From: Lyophyllum atratum
Lineage: Eukaryota > Basidiomycota > Agaricomycetes > Agaricales > Lyophyllaceae
Assembly (NCBI GenBank): GCA_014905825.1
Contig: JACGCN010000041.1
Location: 186,001 to 250,000, forward strand
Reading direction: 5' to 3'
DNA: 64,000 nt
Both the position numbers and the translations under genes were made by a program. This document shows positions 46,144 to 57,409 of the stretch, one piece after another (the stretch's first letter is position 1; every line of letters starts with the position of its first letter). The notes below the pieces were generated by a model, which saw only the letters and a list, made by a program, of their open reading frames with translations, was not told the DNA's origin and did not search any database.

Positions 46144-47430
46144 GCTAGATGGCGGGAAGAGGAATTGCGTGGAAAGGAAAGAGGGGGACGTCGTTGAGCG
46201 ACTGGCTTGAGACCTAGGGAACATCGGTCCTCTTATTCGATTCTGGGAGTGGCGTATGAACAAGGCGGAGCTGCTCTTGAATGTTGCTCGTTAATTTGCT
46301 CGGAGCGCCGAGGACGCGGACCCGATTTGGAGACATGGTCTGCATGTGAGACATGCAAGGTGGATGGAATGTTTGGCGCCAGGGTCGTCTGTGTCTGCGC
46401 AACGTCCATAACGACAGGGCGGCGAGGACAGCACTGTGGATGAAGTACACGCGCTTTCCTGGAAGGCTCCTGAAGCCTTTGGGTAGAGGATTGAGGAACA
46501 TGAACGTGCTTCCTAGGTCTGAAGGATGTGATTTGTGATCCGGTAGGAGGTCACGCGAATGCAACAACGTCAGGCAGTGGAAAGGGCATTGAATCACTCC
46601 GACTGGCCAAGAACTCGAACAAAGAAAGCTTTTGAGTATTCGGCACCAACTACCGAAGCCGCAAGAGGGACCATAGCCTTGCCGAGCCCTATTCATATTG
46701 ATTCCGGTTTTAGGGTAGGGCCCAAGTGGAAAAGGCGGAGGAACATGTATGATGGTCGGCGATATGAAATTTGCCCTAGTCTGCGCCGGTTGGCCGTTTG
46801 TTGCATTTGAGAATCCAGCCAACATAATGCACGAAAGTGCTGCATAGCTATGCACGCGCAAGTCATTTGACGTCTAACTGGCACGGAAAGTCTATCTTAT
46901 ACTTCGGTTGGGCAGGGAGAGGAGATGGCGTACCTCTTTACTTCGATCCGTACAAGCTATAGTATGTGATTGGTAAATGGAAACGTTATTCGGCTTGGCC
47001 CAGGTCTGCAAGCTACATGTCCACCACGGTGAGGCGACATTTGGATCGTGTTCGCAAGCAATTCTTGCTAAGTTCATGGACTTGAGGTCGGAGGATAGGG
47101 GCCTTCCAGAGGTGCGTCACCCATCGCGAACCAAGATGAAGTCTTCTAGCGGTCCTACTAGATGAAGCGTTAACTCCGGCGTAGGGAGGTCCATGAGAAC
47201 TCGGGCTTGACTCTTGCATCCCAGACACTATGCCACAATCTATAATGAACTGGGTTGTGGTCTTCGTTACACTGGTAAACGTTCTTATACAACAAGTATT
47301 CATAACAAATACCTATTCCTGAGCCTCTAAGACCAAATTATGACAATGACTCGGGTTCTCGCCCTTCCTCCCCTCTACAAACACCCAGACACGAACGCAC
47401 GGCTGCTCAAATGAGCCAGCCGTAAAACCG
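46144..47430. other. Intergenic, about 1.3 kb, no gene supported
   Basis: A 215-codon minus-strand frame at 46214-46861 has a hydrophobic start but opens with a non-ATG codon, lacks motifs and overlaps the chitinase promoter, so I do not call it. Confidence 0.45.
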
Positions 47431-47721
47431 TCATCTCGACCCGCGTGTGTCCTTCTTGAAATACGAGCTATTGACTGCTGTCGCTTGTATCATGTCGAAT
47501 ATAGTTTCCCCGACGCCTAGAAAACTCTCTGTCACAGAGCGGAGGGTAGGGTCTGGGATTGCGGAGGCGTTGGGGCTGTTTGAGATGTGATGTACTTAGA
47601 AATAGTCGATGGAGAGATAGAAATGTACTAACGAGAATCCGCTGGAGCGTCGGACGCCTGCCACGACGGTGGAGAGTAGCGCTGCATCGACGGCATAGTG
47701 TACTAGCCTGCCTAGAACCAT
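47431..47721 (-). CDS. DUF1748 family small fungal (probably mitochondrial) protein, 77 aa
   Basis: Two exons, 47721-47633 and 47575-47431, with a 57-nt intron. The protein begins MVLGRLVHYAVDAALLSTVVAGVRR in an N-terminal membrane-like helix, then has FLGVGETIFDMIQATAVNSSYF, the two conserved segments of DUF1748, and a basic C-terminus. Members are small fungal proteins of unknown function, generally assigned to mitochondria. The end of the promoter region (from 47783 outward) is where the tandem duplication starts. Confidence 0.85.
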
Positions 47722-48823
47722 TATGGTGTGGGTATGTTGTCTGTGTTGGTTTAGGAGATAAATACGGACTTGAACACGTCGGGACGCGAGTTTGATCGGC
47801 ACGACGCCGACAAACCTGACATTGTTCCCAAAATAGCAAGTCTTCCAACCTCTAATCCCCCACCATCTTTGCGACGATTTTATGGCTCCCATACGTCTCT
47901 TGTCTGCTCTTGCGGACGATCTAGCCTTTTTAAAAATACGTCGGCGAAAAATCAGCTTGAAAAGGCCTGTAACTGCTACTCATTGCGGCTACTACTAGTG
48001 CTAGAGTCAGAAGCCTCAACCCTACACTTCGACCTCGATTCTGGATGGCAACAGGGCTAGGACATATGAAATCGGCTGCTAGTGACTTGAGGGAAACCTT
48101 GCTCTTGATTTAGGCGCCGTCTGACTATTCAAGAACACCCCATGATCAAAGGTGTGATAATGGGCGCCCACAACTATCATCAAATGCCACCAGACTGACA
48201 TACTGCATGCTTCTAAGGCACGAGCACGAAGCCTGATCCTCACCGCTTTCTCTCGTAAAAGAGGGACGCGGCCTACCGGGGATAGTGGGCATCCAGGCGA
48301 ATCTCTTCTCGTCGCGGAAGTCGTTCAAGTCTTCCTGTCCTATCTCATGATCAGACCTCTTACTAAGACTCCAGACTTGTGACATGATTTTTAGTGCCCA
48401 TTTACTTGAGCTTCCTGGCACAGTTGTTGCGGTCAGCACTCGACACCTCCCTTCCGATGGTCGTAGCCCTTTTGAGCCTTTTCTCTGACATGTAGAAAGC
48501 CGGGCTGCCTAGATCACACCTTCGCGCCAGTTTCGGCATAATTCCACACCATAACAGCACAGCATAAGAGCACAGCATAACCACACATACAAGACCTTGG
48601 TATCGATGCTCATAAAATTGCGGAACGTGTTTGATTAGAAGCCATCTAATCTCAGCGTAACGTGCTGCAGAACAGCTGACTCAAAGCTGTGTTGGCAGTG
48701 TTCATCCAGGGACCCCTCGTGGTGCGTGGGCCGCACGAATTGAACTCGGGGCACACCAAATGTTATTTAAGATCGAACATCGTACCGGCTGAGCCCCACC
48801 TGGCCGCCTCCCACTTCCCATCG

Positions 48824-49719
48824 ATGCTGAAACGCATCAGGACTCGGAGGGGCCAACCTCCTAGGCCTCCCGATAGATGGAGGATTGCAACAACTCGGGC
48901 CTCAGCTGCTGGCGCAGACATTGCAAAGACCTCTCTCATTGCACTCAAGGAATCCGCGGATGGGTTCCCACCACTCAAAGGCGCCGCTGGCGCGGTGCTA
49001 GCGGTGTGGAATATAGCGGAGGTAAGCTTCGATCTTGCCGCGCAATATGTACACCGACTCTTTCTTTTGACTGTCCAGCGCGTAAGGACCTCGAAAAAGG
49101 AGGCGAAGGACATCGCTGTTCGATGTCATGAAACTCTCGAAGTTCTAGCCGATGCTGTTGTACCCGAGCCTTTCAATATATGTCCTCGGATGCAAGCGGA
49201 CATCCAGAAGTTCACCATGTAAGCCCCTTCATTTCCTCGCCTGCTGGTGCGCATCATCACACCATATTTGCAGCCTCTTGTGGGATATTTTCCAAGAGTT
49301 GGAACCACTCCAGAGGCATACCTGGACGTCCTCGATACTGCGCCTAAATCGCAATGAGGCAAAGCTCGCCAGCGTTCGCCAGCGTTTGGAAGAAGTGCAC
49401 AAGATCTTCATGGTATGTCACCCTTCTCCCATTCTGTATGTCATGCAGCCCATGTGATACTGCTGCGCAGCTTTCCTTTGCTTTGCGCACACACGAAAAT
49501 TTATTGGAGATTCGACACGATATTGCCACGACATCTGACAAGCTTCAGCTTCTCGTATGTCCTTCTTCAGTGGATGCATGATACTCAAGCGACGAAATTA
49601 TATAGGACCACGGGCAACTGCATATCAAGTCCCTCCTAATTGTTTCGATCGGTTTATTTGAGGTCCCAGCTACAACTCAACTTCCTAGCTATTATGGCCG
49701 CTTGCGTTCGCACCTCTAG
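48824..49719 (+). CDS. HeLo/MLKL-NTD-like helical-bundle protein, copy A (224 aa)
   Basis: Five exons: 48824-49021, 49079-49218, 49274-49412, 49471-49554 and 49606-49719. The N-terminus (MLKRIRTRRGQPPRPP) is basic. Next come ALKESADGFPPLKGAAGAVLAVWNIAE, KKEAKDIAVRCHETLEVLADAV, LRLNRNEAKLASVRQRLEEVHKIF and HENLLEIRHDI. This order of amphipathic helices is familiar from the N-terminal domain of many Agaricomycete NLR-like and kinase-like proteins, often annotated as MLKL_NTD or HeLo-like four-helix bundles linked to membrane-damaging cell death. Here it stands alone, without nucleotide-binding or sensor domain. Function as an effector or regulator is inference. Confidence 0.72.
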
Positions 49720-50841
49720 ACCTCCCCTCCTGGTGACTGAATTCATGTCAATCGTAACTTTGCTGGTGAAGATCTGTTCGTTGTGGCCATGGAGGGATTC
49801 AACAAATTTCCGATCGTCTCATTCTCGGGTTTTGGACATCATCTCGAACGCCGGCCGCGCCCGGTTTTCGAGATCATTTCAGATGATAATGATCATCTGA
49901 TTCAGACGATAATGATCATCTGAAATGATTATCACTGGCTTGGGGATGGTCAGGTCAGCGATCGCGATTGTGTCTGAACTAGTGTCAGACTACCTACGCA
50001 GTCTTGGTGGTACAACATTCTGTATCAACCGGACTTGGAGCCTCTGCTCCATCCTACTCCCAAAACCCCTTTCTCTTTTCCCCTTTCCCAATGCGTTCTG
50101 CCCCTGCTTCCGCTGCCCCCAGTTCCTATTTCCCTCGCTCTTACTTGACTGCCCAGGACTTGCAGCCTCTGATCCCTTTCCGTCTCCTGCCTCTGTATTT
50201 CTGTCCCTCCCTCCTCCTTTGCCCATTTGCTACCCACTTCCCACTTTCGCCTACCTCCCTTGTCAAGCTCTTTTCCCAATTTTACCCTTTCCATCGCTTC
50301 CTAGGTGACCTCCCGTACTACTCCTCATTTGGGCAGAATTATGTTCCAATTGACCTTATGAGTGATAGTGATTATACGCGCAAAGGTTGAACAAACGCGT
50401 CAGCATTTTTCCCTGCAAAAGGTACAACGGCCGCCTGCTATGTAACGCTCGTCGCGCCCGCGGTCTTCCCTAACGAGACATCGCCACAGGCCCAGGACAA
50501 AAGATCTAGATCTGTACAGAGATATTCATGGTCCTGAAGTTCTACCTCGTACCTGTTACTCTGGCTTGCTGTACCTCGAATTGAAGCTCACATCGAGGGG
50601 TCCTGAAGGACATGAATTTATTGGTTTCACTAGAACGACAGTCAAATACGCAGAGCAGTATAAAAAGTACAGAGATGGATGAAGGGTATGAAAGGCCGGG
50701 GCAATGGATACGGGATCTAAAAGCAGCGAAAGAGAAGGCAACATTGAGGTATACAGAAGCTGCAGGAGTTAGCAAGTGCCACCGTAAGGAAGCACTCACG
50801 AGCAATATTCTTCGTTAGCGACTGTAAGGCATGCAGCGCAC
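49720..50841. other. Non-coding part of duplication copy A
   Basis: Holds the palindrome and a long C/T-rich plus-strand block (about 50060-50300). Frames here are compositional and are not conserved as protein in copy B. Confidence 0.5.
49873..49929. repeat. 57-bp palindromic insertion, copy A only
   Basis: Arms ATCATTTCAGATGA and TCATCTGAAATGAT are perfect inverted repeats. Between them GATAATGATCATCTGA-like units repeat. The corresponding place in copy B (about 52980) lacks it. Confidence 0.75.
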
Positions 50842-50868
50842 CTATCACCTCCTCACCCCCCAAGCATT
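50842..50868 (-). pseudogene. Remnant of the sulfite-oxidase 3' end
   Basis: 27 bp that still read Asn-Ala-Trp-Gly on the minus strand and match the last codons and stop of the intact gene at 53838-53864. It was copied with the duplicated unit and then diverged. Confidence 0.75.
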
Positions 50869-51920
50869 GTCTTGCCGCCGTCCGTTGAGGGAAGGATTCA
50901 CGGGGAGGCGTGATACACGCCATGACGCGGGTTTGATCGGCACGACACGGACAAACATGACAGTGCCCAAAATAGCAAGTTCTCCAACCTCCATTCTCCC
51001 CACCATCTTTGCGACAATTTTTTGGCTCCCATACTCTTCATTTCTGCTCTTATGGACGATCTACACTTCTCTTAAATATATCGACAAAAATTCAGCCCAA
51101 AAAGGCCTGTAGTGCTACTTATTGCGGCTACTGCTAGTGATTTCTAGTCTCAACTCCAAAGGTTAACCTCGACTCTGGATGGCAATTGGGGGCTAGGACC
51201 CATGAATCGCGTACCAGTGACTTGATGGGAACTTCGCTTTCGATTTAGGCGCCATCTGCCTATTCCAGGACAACCCATGACCAAAAGTATCGATAACGCG
51301 CGCCCACAACTATGTATCATCAAGTGCCACCAGACCGATATGCTTCTGAGGTACGAATATGTAGGCTTATCTGTACCGCTTTCTAAATGAAAGAGCGACG
51401 CGGTTTACCGGGGATAATAGACATCCGCCGAGTCTCTTCTCATTGCGAAAATCGTTCAAGCCTTCCGGTTCTATCTCTTACTATGGCCATCGTGCAGTCT
51501 GGTCTCCGGAGTTGTGACAAACTCTACGATATTCATCTACTTGAGCGTCCTGGCAAAATTGTTGCGGTCAGCATCGGCCACATACCTTTTGGTCGTCGTA
51601 ACTTTTTTTGACCAATGTGGAAAGCCGGGCTATCTAGATCACACCTTTGCGTCAGCTCTGTGTACAGTACAGCGCACAGCATAGCCACATATGCAATCCC
51701 TCGGTGTCAACACTCGTGGGATCCCGGAATGTGTTTCAATAGAAGCCATTTAACCTTAACAGGACGTGCTATAGAGTAGCTGACTGAAAGGCTGTGCGCG
51801 GCAATGTTCATCCCGGAACCCCAGGTGGTGCATGGGCCGCATTCGAGGCGCACCAAATCTTATTTAAGGTCGGACATTGTACCTGCTTAACCCAGCTTGG
51901 CCGTCTCTCACTCCCCCTCG

Positions 51921-52763
51921 ATGCTAAAACGCATCAGGCCTCGGAGGGGCCAACCTCCTAGGCCTCCCGACAGATGGAGGAGCGCCCTGAGGCGCGCCTC
52001 AGCTGTCGGTGCAGACATTGCCAAAACGTCCCTCATTGCGCTCAAGGAATCCGCGGATACATTTCCTCCCCTTAAAAGCGCCGCTGGCGGGGTGCTAGCG
52101 GTGTGGGATATAGCGGAGGTAAGCTTCGATTTTGTCATGAGATATATACACCGACTCTTTCTTTTAACTGTCCAGCGGGCAAAGGCCTCGAAAAAGAAGG
52201 CAAAGGCCATCGCTGCCCGGTGCCTGGATATTCTGGAAGCTCTAGTCGATGCTGTACCTGACCCGTCCAGAATATCTCCCGAAATGCAAGCGGATATACG
52301 AAAGTTCACATGGTACTTCTTTGTTCTCTTACCTTGGTGGAGCATATAATTACACCACTTTTGCAGCCTCTTGAGGGATATTTGTCAAGTGATGGAACTG
52401 CTCCAAGGGCAGACCCGAATGTCATTGCTTCGGCGCCTAAATCGCAACGAGGACGAGCTGGACAGCTTTCGCCAGCGTCTGGACGAACTGTACCAAATTT
52501 TTATGGTATGCCATCCCTCCTCCCATTCTGTATGCCATGGAGCGCATATAATACTGCTGCCCAGCTCTCCTCTGCTTTGCGCACGGAAATAAAACTGCTA
52601 GAGATTCGACATGACGTTGCTGCGGCATCTATCAAGCTTGACCTTCTCGTATGTCCTTCGCCGTGTGTAGATGATACATCGGTACTAAAACGACGGAATT
52701 ATGTAGGACCACGGCCAACTCTATATCAGCTCCCTCCTTACTGTCTCGATCGGTTTATTTTAG
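51921..52763 (+). CDS. HeLo/MLKL-NTD-like helical-bundle protein, copy B (204 aa, C-terminally shortened)
   Basis: Five exons: 51921-52118, 52176-52312, 52367-52505, 52565-52648 and 52707-52763, parallel to copy A. The helical segments are kept: ALKESADTFPPLKSAAGGVL, KKAKAIAARCLDILEALVDAV, LRRLNRNEDELDSFRQRLDELYQIF and TEIKLLEIRHDVAA. Compared with copy A, a GAG codon has become TAG at 52761-52763, removing the last 20 residues (VPATTQLPSYYGRL in copy A). The changed bases create TTTTAG, which could also serve as a new splice acceptor. All other frames and splice sites are open, so it may still be expressed. Confidence 0.7.
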
Positions 52764-53837
52764 GTCCCGGCTACAGCTCAGCTTCCTAGCTATTACGACC
52801 GCTTGCGTTCCCATCTGTAGACCTCCCCTCCTGGTGACCGAATTAATAGCAGTCATAATTTTTCTAGTGAAGATCTGTTTGTTGTGGTCATTGTGGGATT
52901 CAACAAATTTCCGGTCGTCTCGTTCTCCATGTCCCCTGGTTCCCGACTTTCAACGGCTCTTTAATCCATCTCGTCTGATGGTTTGTGATTTTTACTGGCT
53001 TGGGGATGGTCAGGTCAGCGATCACGATTGTACTACTAGTATTCCATTTTGTATCACTAGGACTTGAAGCCTCTGCCCCCCTTCCGTTCCCAGAACCCCC
53101 TTACCTTTCCCCCTTTCCCAATGCGCTTTCTCCCCCGCTTCCGCTGCCCCCGTTTCCCGTTTCCCTCGCTTTTGCTGCCCAGGACTTTAAGCCTCTGATC
53201 CACCTCCGTTTCCTACATCTGTATTTCTCTCGCTCCCTCCTCATTTGCCCATTTCCTACCCATTCCCACTTTCACCTACCTCCCTTCTCAAGCTCGTTTC
53301 CCCGTTTCCCCGTTTCTATCGCTCCCTAGGTGACCTCCCGTAGTATTTCTCATTTGGCCTGAAATATGTTTCAATTGACCTTACGAGTGATAGTGATTAT
53401 ACGCGCCAAGGCTGAACAAACGCGTAAGCATACTTTCCTAGAAAATGTTCAACGGCCGCCCGCTATGTAACGCTCGCCGCACCCCGTTGTCTTCCCTCAT
53501 TAGACATCGCCACAGAATATCTGTACAGACATATTCATGGTCCTGATATTCTACCCCGTACCTGCTGCACCCTGCCGCTGTACCTCGAATTAAGGCTTAC
53601 ATCGAGGGCTCCTGTAGGTCATGAATTTATTGATTTCATTGGAACGACAATCAAATACGCAGAGCAGTACAAAAAGTACAGGGATGGATGAAGGGTATCA
53701 AATGCTGCAAGAACGGATACGAGATCGGAAGAGATAGATTGAGGTATACGGAAGCTGGAGAGATTAACAAGTGCCACCGTAAGGAGGCACTCACGAACAA
53801 TATCCTTCGTTAGCAAATCGGAAGGCATGCACTGCAC
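52764..53837. other. Non-coding part of duplication copy B
   Basis: Contains the second C/T-rich block (about 53060-53330). No additional gene seen. Confidence 0.5.
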
Positions 53838-55087
53838 CTACCACCTCCCCATCCCCCAAGCATTAAATGCGACTCCTCTCAAATTCCAAGTCCCTTCTCT
53901 CGGTTGAACCTCTCCTTTCCCATCCCGCGCCCGGCAGTAGACCACGCCACTCTCAAAGACATCGTCTAGTTCTGCCTCCCATAGTGTCCAGCTCCACTTG
54001 CCTTCCTGGTACGTTATTCGTGCGTCGTGCCAGGTCTTGCCATTGTCTGTTGTGACCTCGACGCCGGCGACGTTGGCGGAGGGGCTTGGCACGGCGTAGC
54101 CTTTGATGTACAATGATGTGGGTGATGTGAGTGTGACAGAGCCGATGACAGAGTTCAGGGGGAGGGCGGTCATGCATGGGAATTTGGGCCACAGGGGCTT
54201 CGCTTCGTCTTTCGAATTGACCTAGCAGGGGGTCAGTTCTCAGTGTTTTTTATTTGTATGATGGAAGGCGTACGGTTGGCGGAAGGATCTTGTAGTCACG
54301 TTGTTGGTAGAAATTGGGTGATTCGTCTGGAGAAATGATAATGGTGTCGAGCCATTTCACCCACCGCGCGCCCAAGTAACCAGGAACGACGAGGCGAAGA
54401 GGGCCGCCATGCTCAGGTGTAAGGGGTTCATCGTTCATCTTATGCCAAAAGCCTCAGCATGAGTTATCAAGCGAAATAACGTAGAACTCACTTCGAATGC
54501 GAGCAAGACCTCGTCCTCCAGATTCGTAGCTCTCTCTAGAGTAATTGAAGAGCCGTAGTACTCGTCGTCCTGGCACAGCGTGGCATAGGATGCAAAACAG
54601 ACATGCGAGTTGCCGTCCTGGACACCGGCATGGCTGAGCACATCGCAAAGCCTCACACCGCCCCACTTGCAGTTGGCTATCACGCCGGCGTCCCAGCCTA
54701 CGCCACTGACGGGCTTGATAGCACCCATCTCATTACGTCTGTTGCCTGCACACTAGGGTGCGGCATTGCTGATTAGCTTCCGCGTGGTGCTGTAAGAGCC
54801 AAGTAACACACCTGCAGGGCGGCGACTACATGTGTCGTCGTGAACGTTGATTTGAGCGTCGGAATGGTGAGTTGGAGCTCCCGGTCGACACCGCCTTTGA
54901 TGGTCACAAGATAGGTCTCCTCGTCGAACTCACGGACGGGTCCATGGTTCCGGCAGTATACAAGGTCCTCTGGGGTGAGGTTAAATTCTACGAGGGAAGA
55001 TACAGGGGCCTCGGCGTTGAAAGGGTTGGTCCCCTGAACATTTAAGAGTTCCGAGTGCGGTGGTTCTGTTGAGTAATCCATAGCCAT
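53838..55087 (-). CDS. Sulfite-oxidase-type molybdopterin enzyme (361 aa)
   Basis: Four exons: 55087-54812, 54752-54492, 54438-54274 and 54221-53838. The molybdopterin domain begins [19 protein letters not shown]. The molybdenum-ligating Cys is in LQ|CAGNRR, split by an intron just before the Cys. [38 protein letters not shown] and the C-terminal dimerisation domain ([49 protein letters not shown]) follow. There is no heme b5 domain, as in plant-type or nitrate-reductase-related sulfite oxidases. The likely reaction is oxidation of sulfite to sulfate with oxygen or another acceptor. The end of the gene is the right edge of the tandem duplication. Confidence 0.9.
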
Positions 55088-55389
55088 GGTGGTTTGCAAT
55101 GAGGTTGGAGTCCTCGAGGCGCTTATTATCGGGCGGAGCTCGTTACATTAATGGGCCCACCCCGGTGATCGATATCAGAACGTGTATGTAAGTTCCCGTC
55201 GTCTGGAATGGTTGATAGATCGGGGTCAAGGTGGCAGCGTTGTAGCGAAGGATCATGGTCATGTCCAAGTCTTTCTATTGAACTTCCACTCTTTTTGTAA
55301 TCCAGCCCAAAGCACGTGACCGTTCTAGGCATTTTTCTAAGTTACAGCAATCGATACACGCGCAGTACGTGTAGGTCTAAACAATGCCT
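55088..55389. other. Short intergenic region, nothing recognised
   Basis: About 300 bp between sulfite oxidase and COX12, both on the minus strand. It holds the sulfite-oxidase promoter. Confidence 0.5.
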
Positions 55390-55926
55390 TCAAGGTTCCA
55401 GCGAAGCAGGGAAGGTACCGCTCTCGCGCTGTTCATCAAACTTCGCGATCTGTGACAGAGGGATGTACGTGAGCGCACGGGCAGAACATGACCTGACAGG
55501 ATTCATACCCATTCATCTGCGGGAAGTGCGGAGTGAGATGGGAAGAAGATGGGAAGAGTTGATATACGTACTGGGGCATAGAGAGTGGTACGCCCTCTTG
55601 AATTGCTTGCACGGTGCAAAGTCGTCTCCCTTGGCGGCGATGCATTTGAAGTAGTCTGTGTAGTTTTGGAAACTGCTCCGTCATGAGCCCTTCGAGGTCA
55701 CACTTATGGTCAGGAATTAGCGCACCAGTTCCTGGTCTGGTTGGTGTTAGGAAACCGGGCTGGGAGTTGCGATCGTAAGCACTCGGAGTCACCGACGCGG
55801 TGTAACATTCACTCACCGTCAAAGCCGACAGTCTGAAGCACGAAGCGGCTGCGAGAGTCTATCAGCTAAAGACCAGAACAGCGAGAAACTCTGCTACCTT
55901 TGCTCAGCGGACGCGGATTCAGACAT
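55390..55926 (-). CDS. COX12: Cytochrome c oxidase subunit 6b (Cox12), 87 aa
   Basis: Six exons: 55926-55898, 55848-55817, 55759-55726, 55672-55572, 55516-55509 (8 nt) and 55449-55390. The product contains VGFDARFPNTNQTRNCFQNY, FKCIAAKGDDFAPC, then FKRAYHSLCPNEW and DEQRESGTFP. This gives the four Cys of the twin CX9C / CX10C helical hairpin of Cox12. It sits in the intermembrane space on complex IV and is imported through Mia40. The 8-nt exon ATGAATGG supplies Asn-Glu-Trp. Exons this small explain why no single frame shows the protein. The start is 118 bp from the divergent PRP18 start. Confidence 0.92.
55509..55516 (-). other. 8-nt micro-exon of COX12
   Basis: ATGAATGG between CCCGCAG and GTATGAATCC. 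It supplies the last two bases of the Asn codon, then Glu and Trp, of the conserved CPxEW segment. Confidence 0.85.
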
Positions 55927-56044
55927 GTTCGTGGCGGGTTGAAGGTTCGGGTTGCGGCGGAAGAATACAGAGGACGCTGCTTACATCAGCACTCTCATTT
56001 CTTCTTCCTCTCACCCACCTCGAATTCCACATTATCGCGCTTAC
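55927..56044. promoter_or_regulatory. Bidirectional promoter, COX12 / PRP18
   Basis: 118 bp between the two start codons; one of the tightest divergent pairs in the window. Confidence 0.5.
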
Positions 56045-57409
56045 ATGGAGGCCCTCAAAGCTGAACTCAGTGCAAAGCGAAAGGCGCTGCAGGATGACCC
56101 CATGGCGTCTCTCAGACCCACGAAATACATGCGCAGAGGAGAAATTGAGCGTCTCAAAGAAGAAGCCAAAGCCCGCGAACAAAAGGAACGCGAGGAGGCT
56201 GCACAGCGCGCGGAGGAGGCCAAGGCCCTCGCGCGCAAGGAGACATTAGTGAGTCTTTCTGCGTGGGCTCATCGTTATCACGTCCTTATTCGCAAATGGA
56301 GAGCAGATCCCTTCACGTTCTGCCACGAATTCGCCTCTTCCAGGAGCGCTAGACGATGACTCTGGTAGTAACACTCCAATACTCGAAGCATCCCTGTTCA
56401 ATATCTCGAATGAGGAGACTGTGCGACGACTGAGGGGGAAAGGCCAGCCAATACGGCTGTTTGCTGAGTCGGACAAAGACCGCCGGTTGCGCTTGCGGGC
56501 GCTGGAGCTGATTGAGGAGAAGGGCCATGAGCGGCAGGGTGGACAGAATGACTTCAAGAAGGCCCTGGAGGATGTCGAGAATGTGGAAAAGGAGTTGCAG
56601 AAGAAGAATAACAAGGGGAGGAAGAAGGATGATTCGGAGCAAGCAGCAGTGGGGGTGTTGGATCTGGGACTCGTGAAGAGCGATCCCGACAAACTATACC
56701 CCATCATCTATTACGCCCTGAAACGGACCCTGAAGGAATGGGGAGAGGCTATGGACGAAAGACCAGGTTAGTATCTCCTTCTTGGTTTCTTTACAAGCAG
56801 AAGAGCCATATTTCTTGACAACAGAGCATATCAAACGCACCACACAGGGCAAGTTGGCTGCGGCCACGCAAGTCCAGTCAGCAGAGTATCTTAAACCACT
56901 TTTCAAGACTCTCCGATCGAGGGTATGTCATCATCTAGATTTCTCACTGCCCCCGTTAACACAATGGACAGAACCTACCTCCCGACATGTTAGCGCGTAT
57001 GTCCGAAATTGTACACTACATGCAAAAACGACAGTATCAGCGTGCTAATGACTCGTACCTGCGCCTTTCTATCGGAAACGCGCCTTGGCCGATTGGCGTG
57101 ACCATGGTTGGGTGGGTGTTTCATCGCGAAAAAAAATCTGCCCTCCGCCCTGACCGTCCATTCTTACCAACAGTATCCACGAGCGTTCAGCACGTGAAAA
57201 AATCTCTGCGGACCAGGTTGCGCACGTCCTCAACGACGAGGTCAGCAGGAAGTACATCCAGAGCCTGAAACGGTCAGTCTTTCGTGTTGCCTGGACCTGA
57301 TCTTCGCGTTTCAATTTACTGATATTTTCATTATTTTTCACACCTTAGACTCCTTACGTTTTCGCAGACCAAATATCCACCGGAAGATATCTCACAGCTG
57401 ATGGGATAG
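56045..57409 (+). CDS. PRP18: Pre-mRNA splicing factor Prp18
   Basis: Six exons: 56045-56248, 56307-56766, 56825-56922, 56972-57111, 57174-57272 and 57349-57409 (353 aa). An N-terminal charged coiled coil ([15 protein letters not shown], then Glu/Lys/Ala repeats) is followed by the PRP4-like motif [20 protein letters not shown]. The C-terminal Prp18 five-helix domain contains [55 protein letters not shown] (the conserved loop) and [12 protein letters not shown]. Prp18 acts in the second step of splicing and helps 3' splice-site choice. Given the micro-exons in this window, its presence is coincidental but thematically interesting. Confidence 0.93.

Larger units (their letters stand above)
47783..50868. 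repeat. Tandem segmental duplication, copy A (about 3.09 kb)
   Basis: Aligns along its length with copy B at 50923-53864. Shared anchors include GTTTGATCGGCACGAC at the left, the complete helical-bundle gene, a pyrimidine-rich block, and the right end ...CCAAGCATT. The right end carries a remnant of the sulfite-oxidase gene end, which shows the ancestral order DUF1748 - unit - sulfite oxidase. Confidence 0.9.
50923..53864. repeat. Tandem segmental duplication, copy B (about 2.94 kb)
   Basis: Second copy, directly contiguous with the intact sulfite-oxidase gene. Separated from copy A by about 54 bp of unmatched junction sequence. Exon lengths of its gene (198, 137, 139, 84 nt) equal those of copy A except for one codon. 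Confidence 0.9.

Noticed and set aside
46214..46861. 215-codon minus-strand frame upstream of the chitinase
   Set aside because: Starts with a non-ATG codon, no domain, no splice partner, and overlaps the chitinase promoter.
48715..48815. tRNA-like boxes on the minus strand in front of the copy A gene (GGCTCAGCCGGTA and GAGTTCAATTC)
   Set aside because: The acceptor and D stems do not pair, and copy B has lost the B box. At best a remnant.
49925..50390. Long plus-strand Pro/Phe/Leu/Ser-rich frames in the C/T-rich block
   Set aside because: They arise from a pyrimidine tract, and the matching frames in copy B are not conserved as protein.
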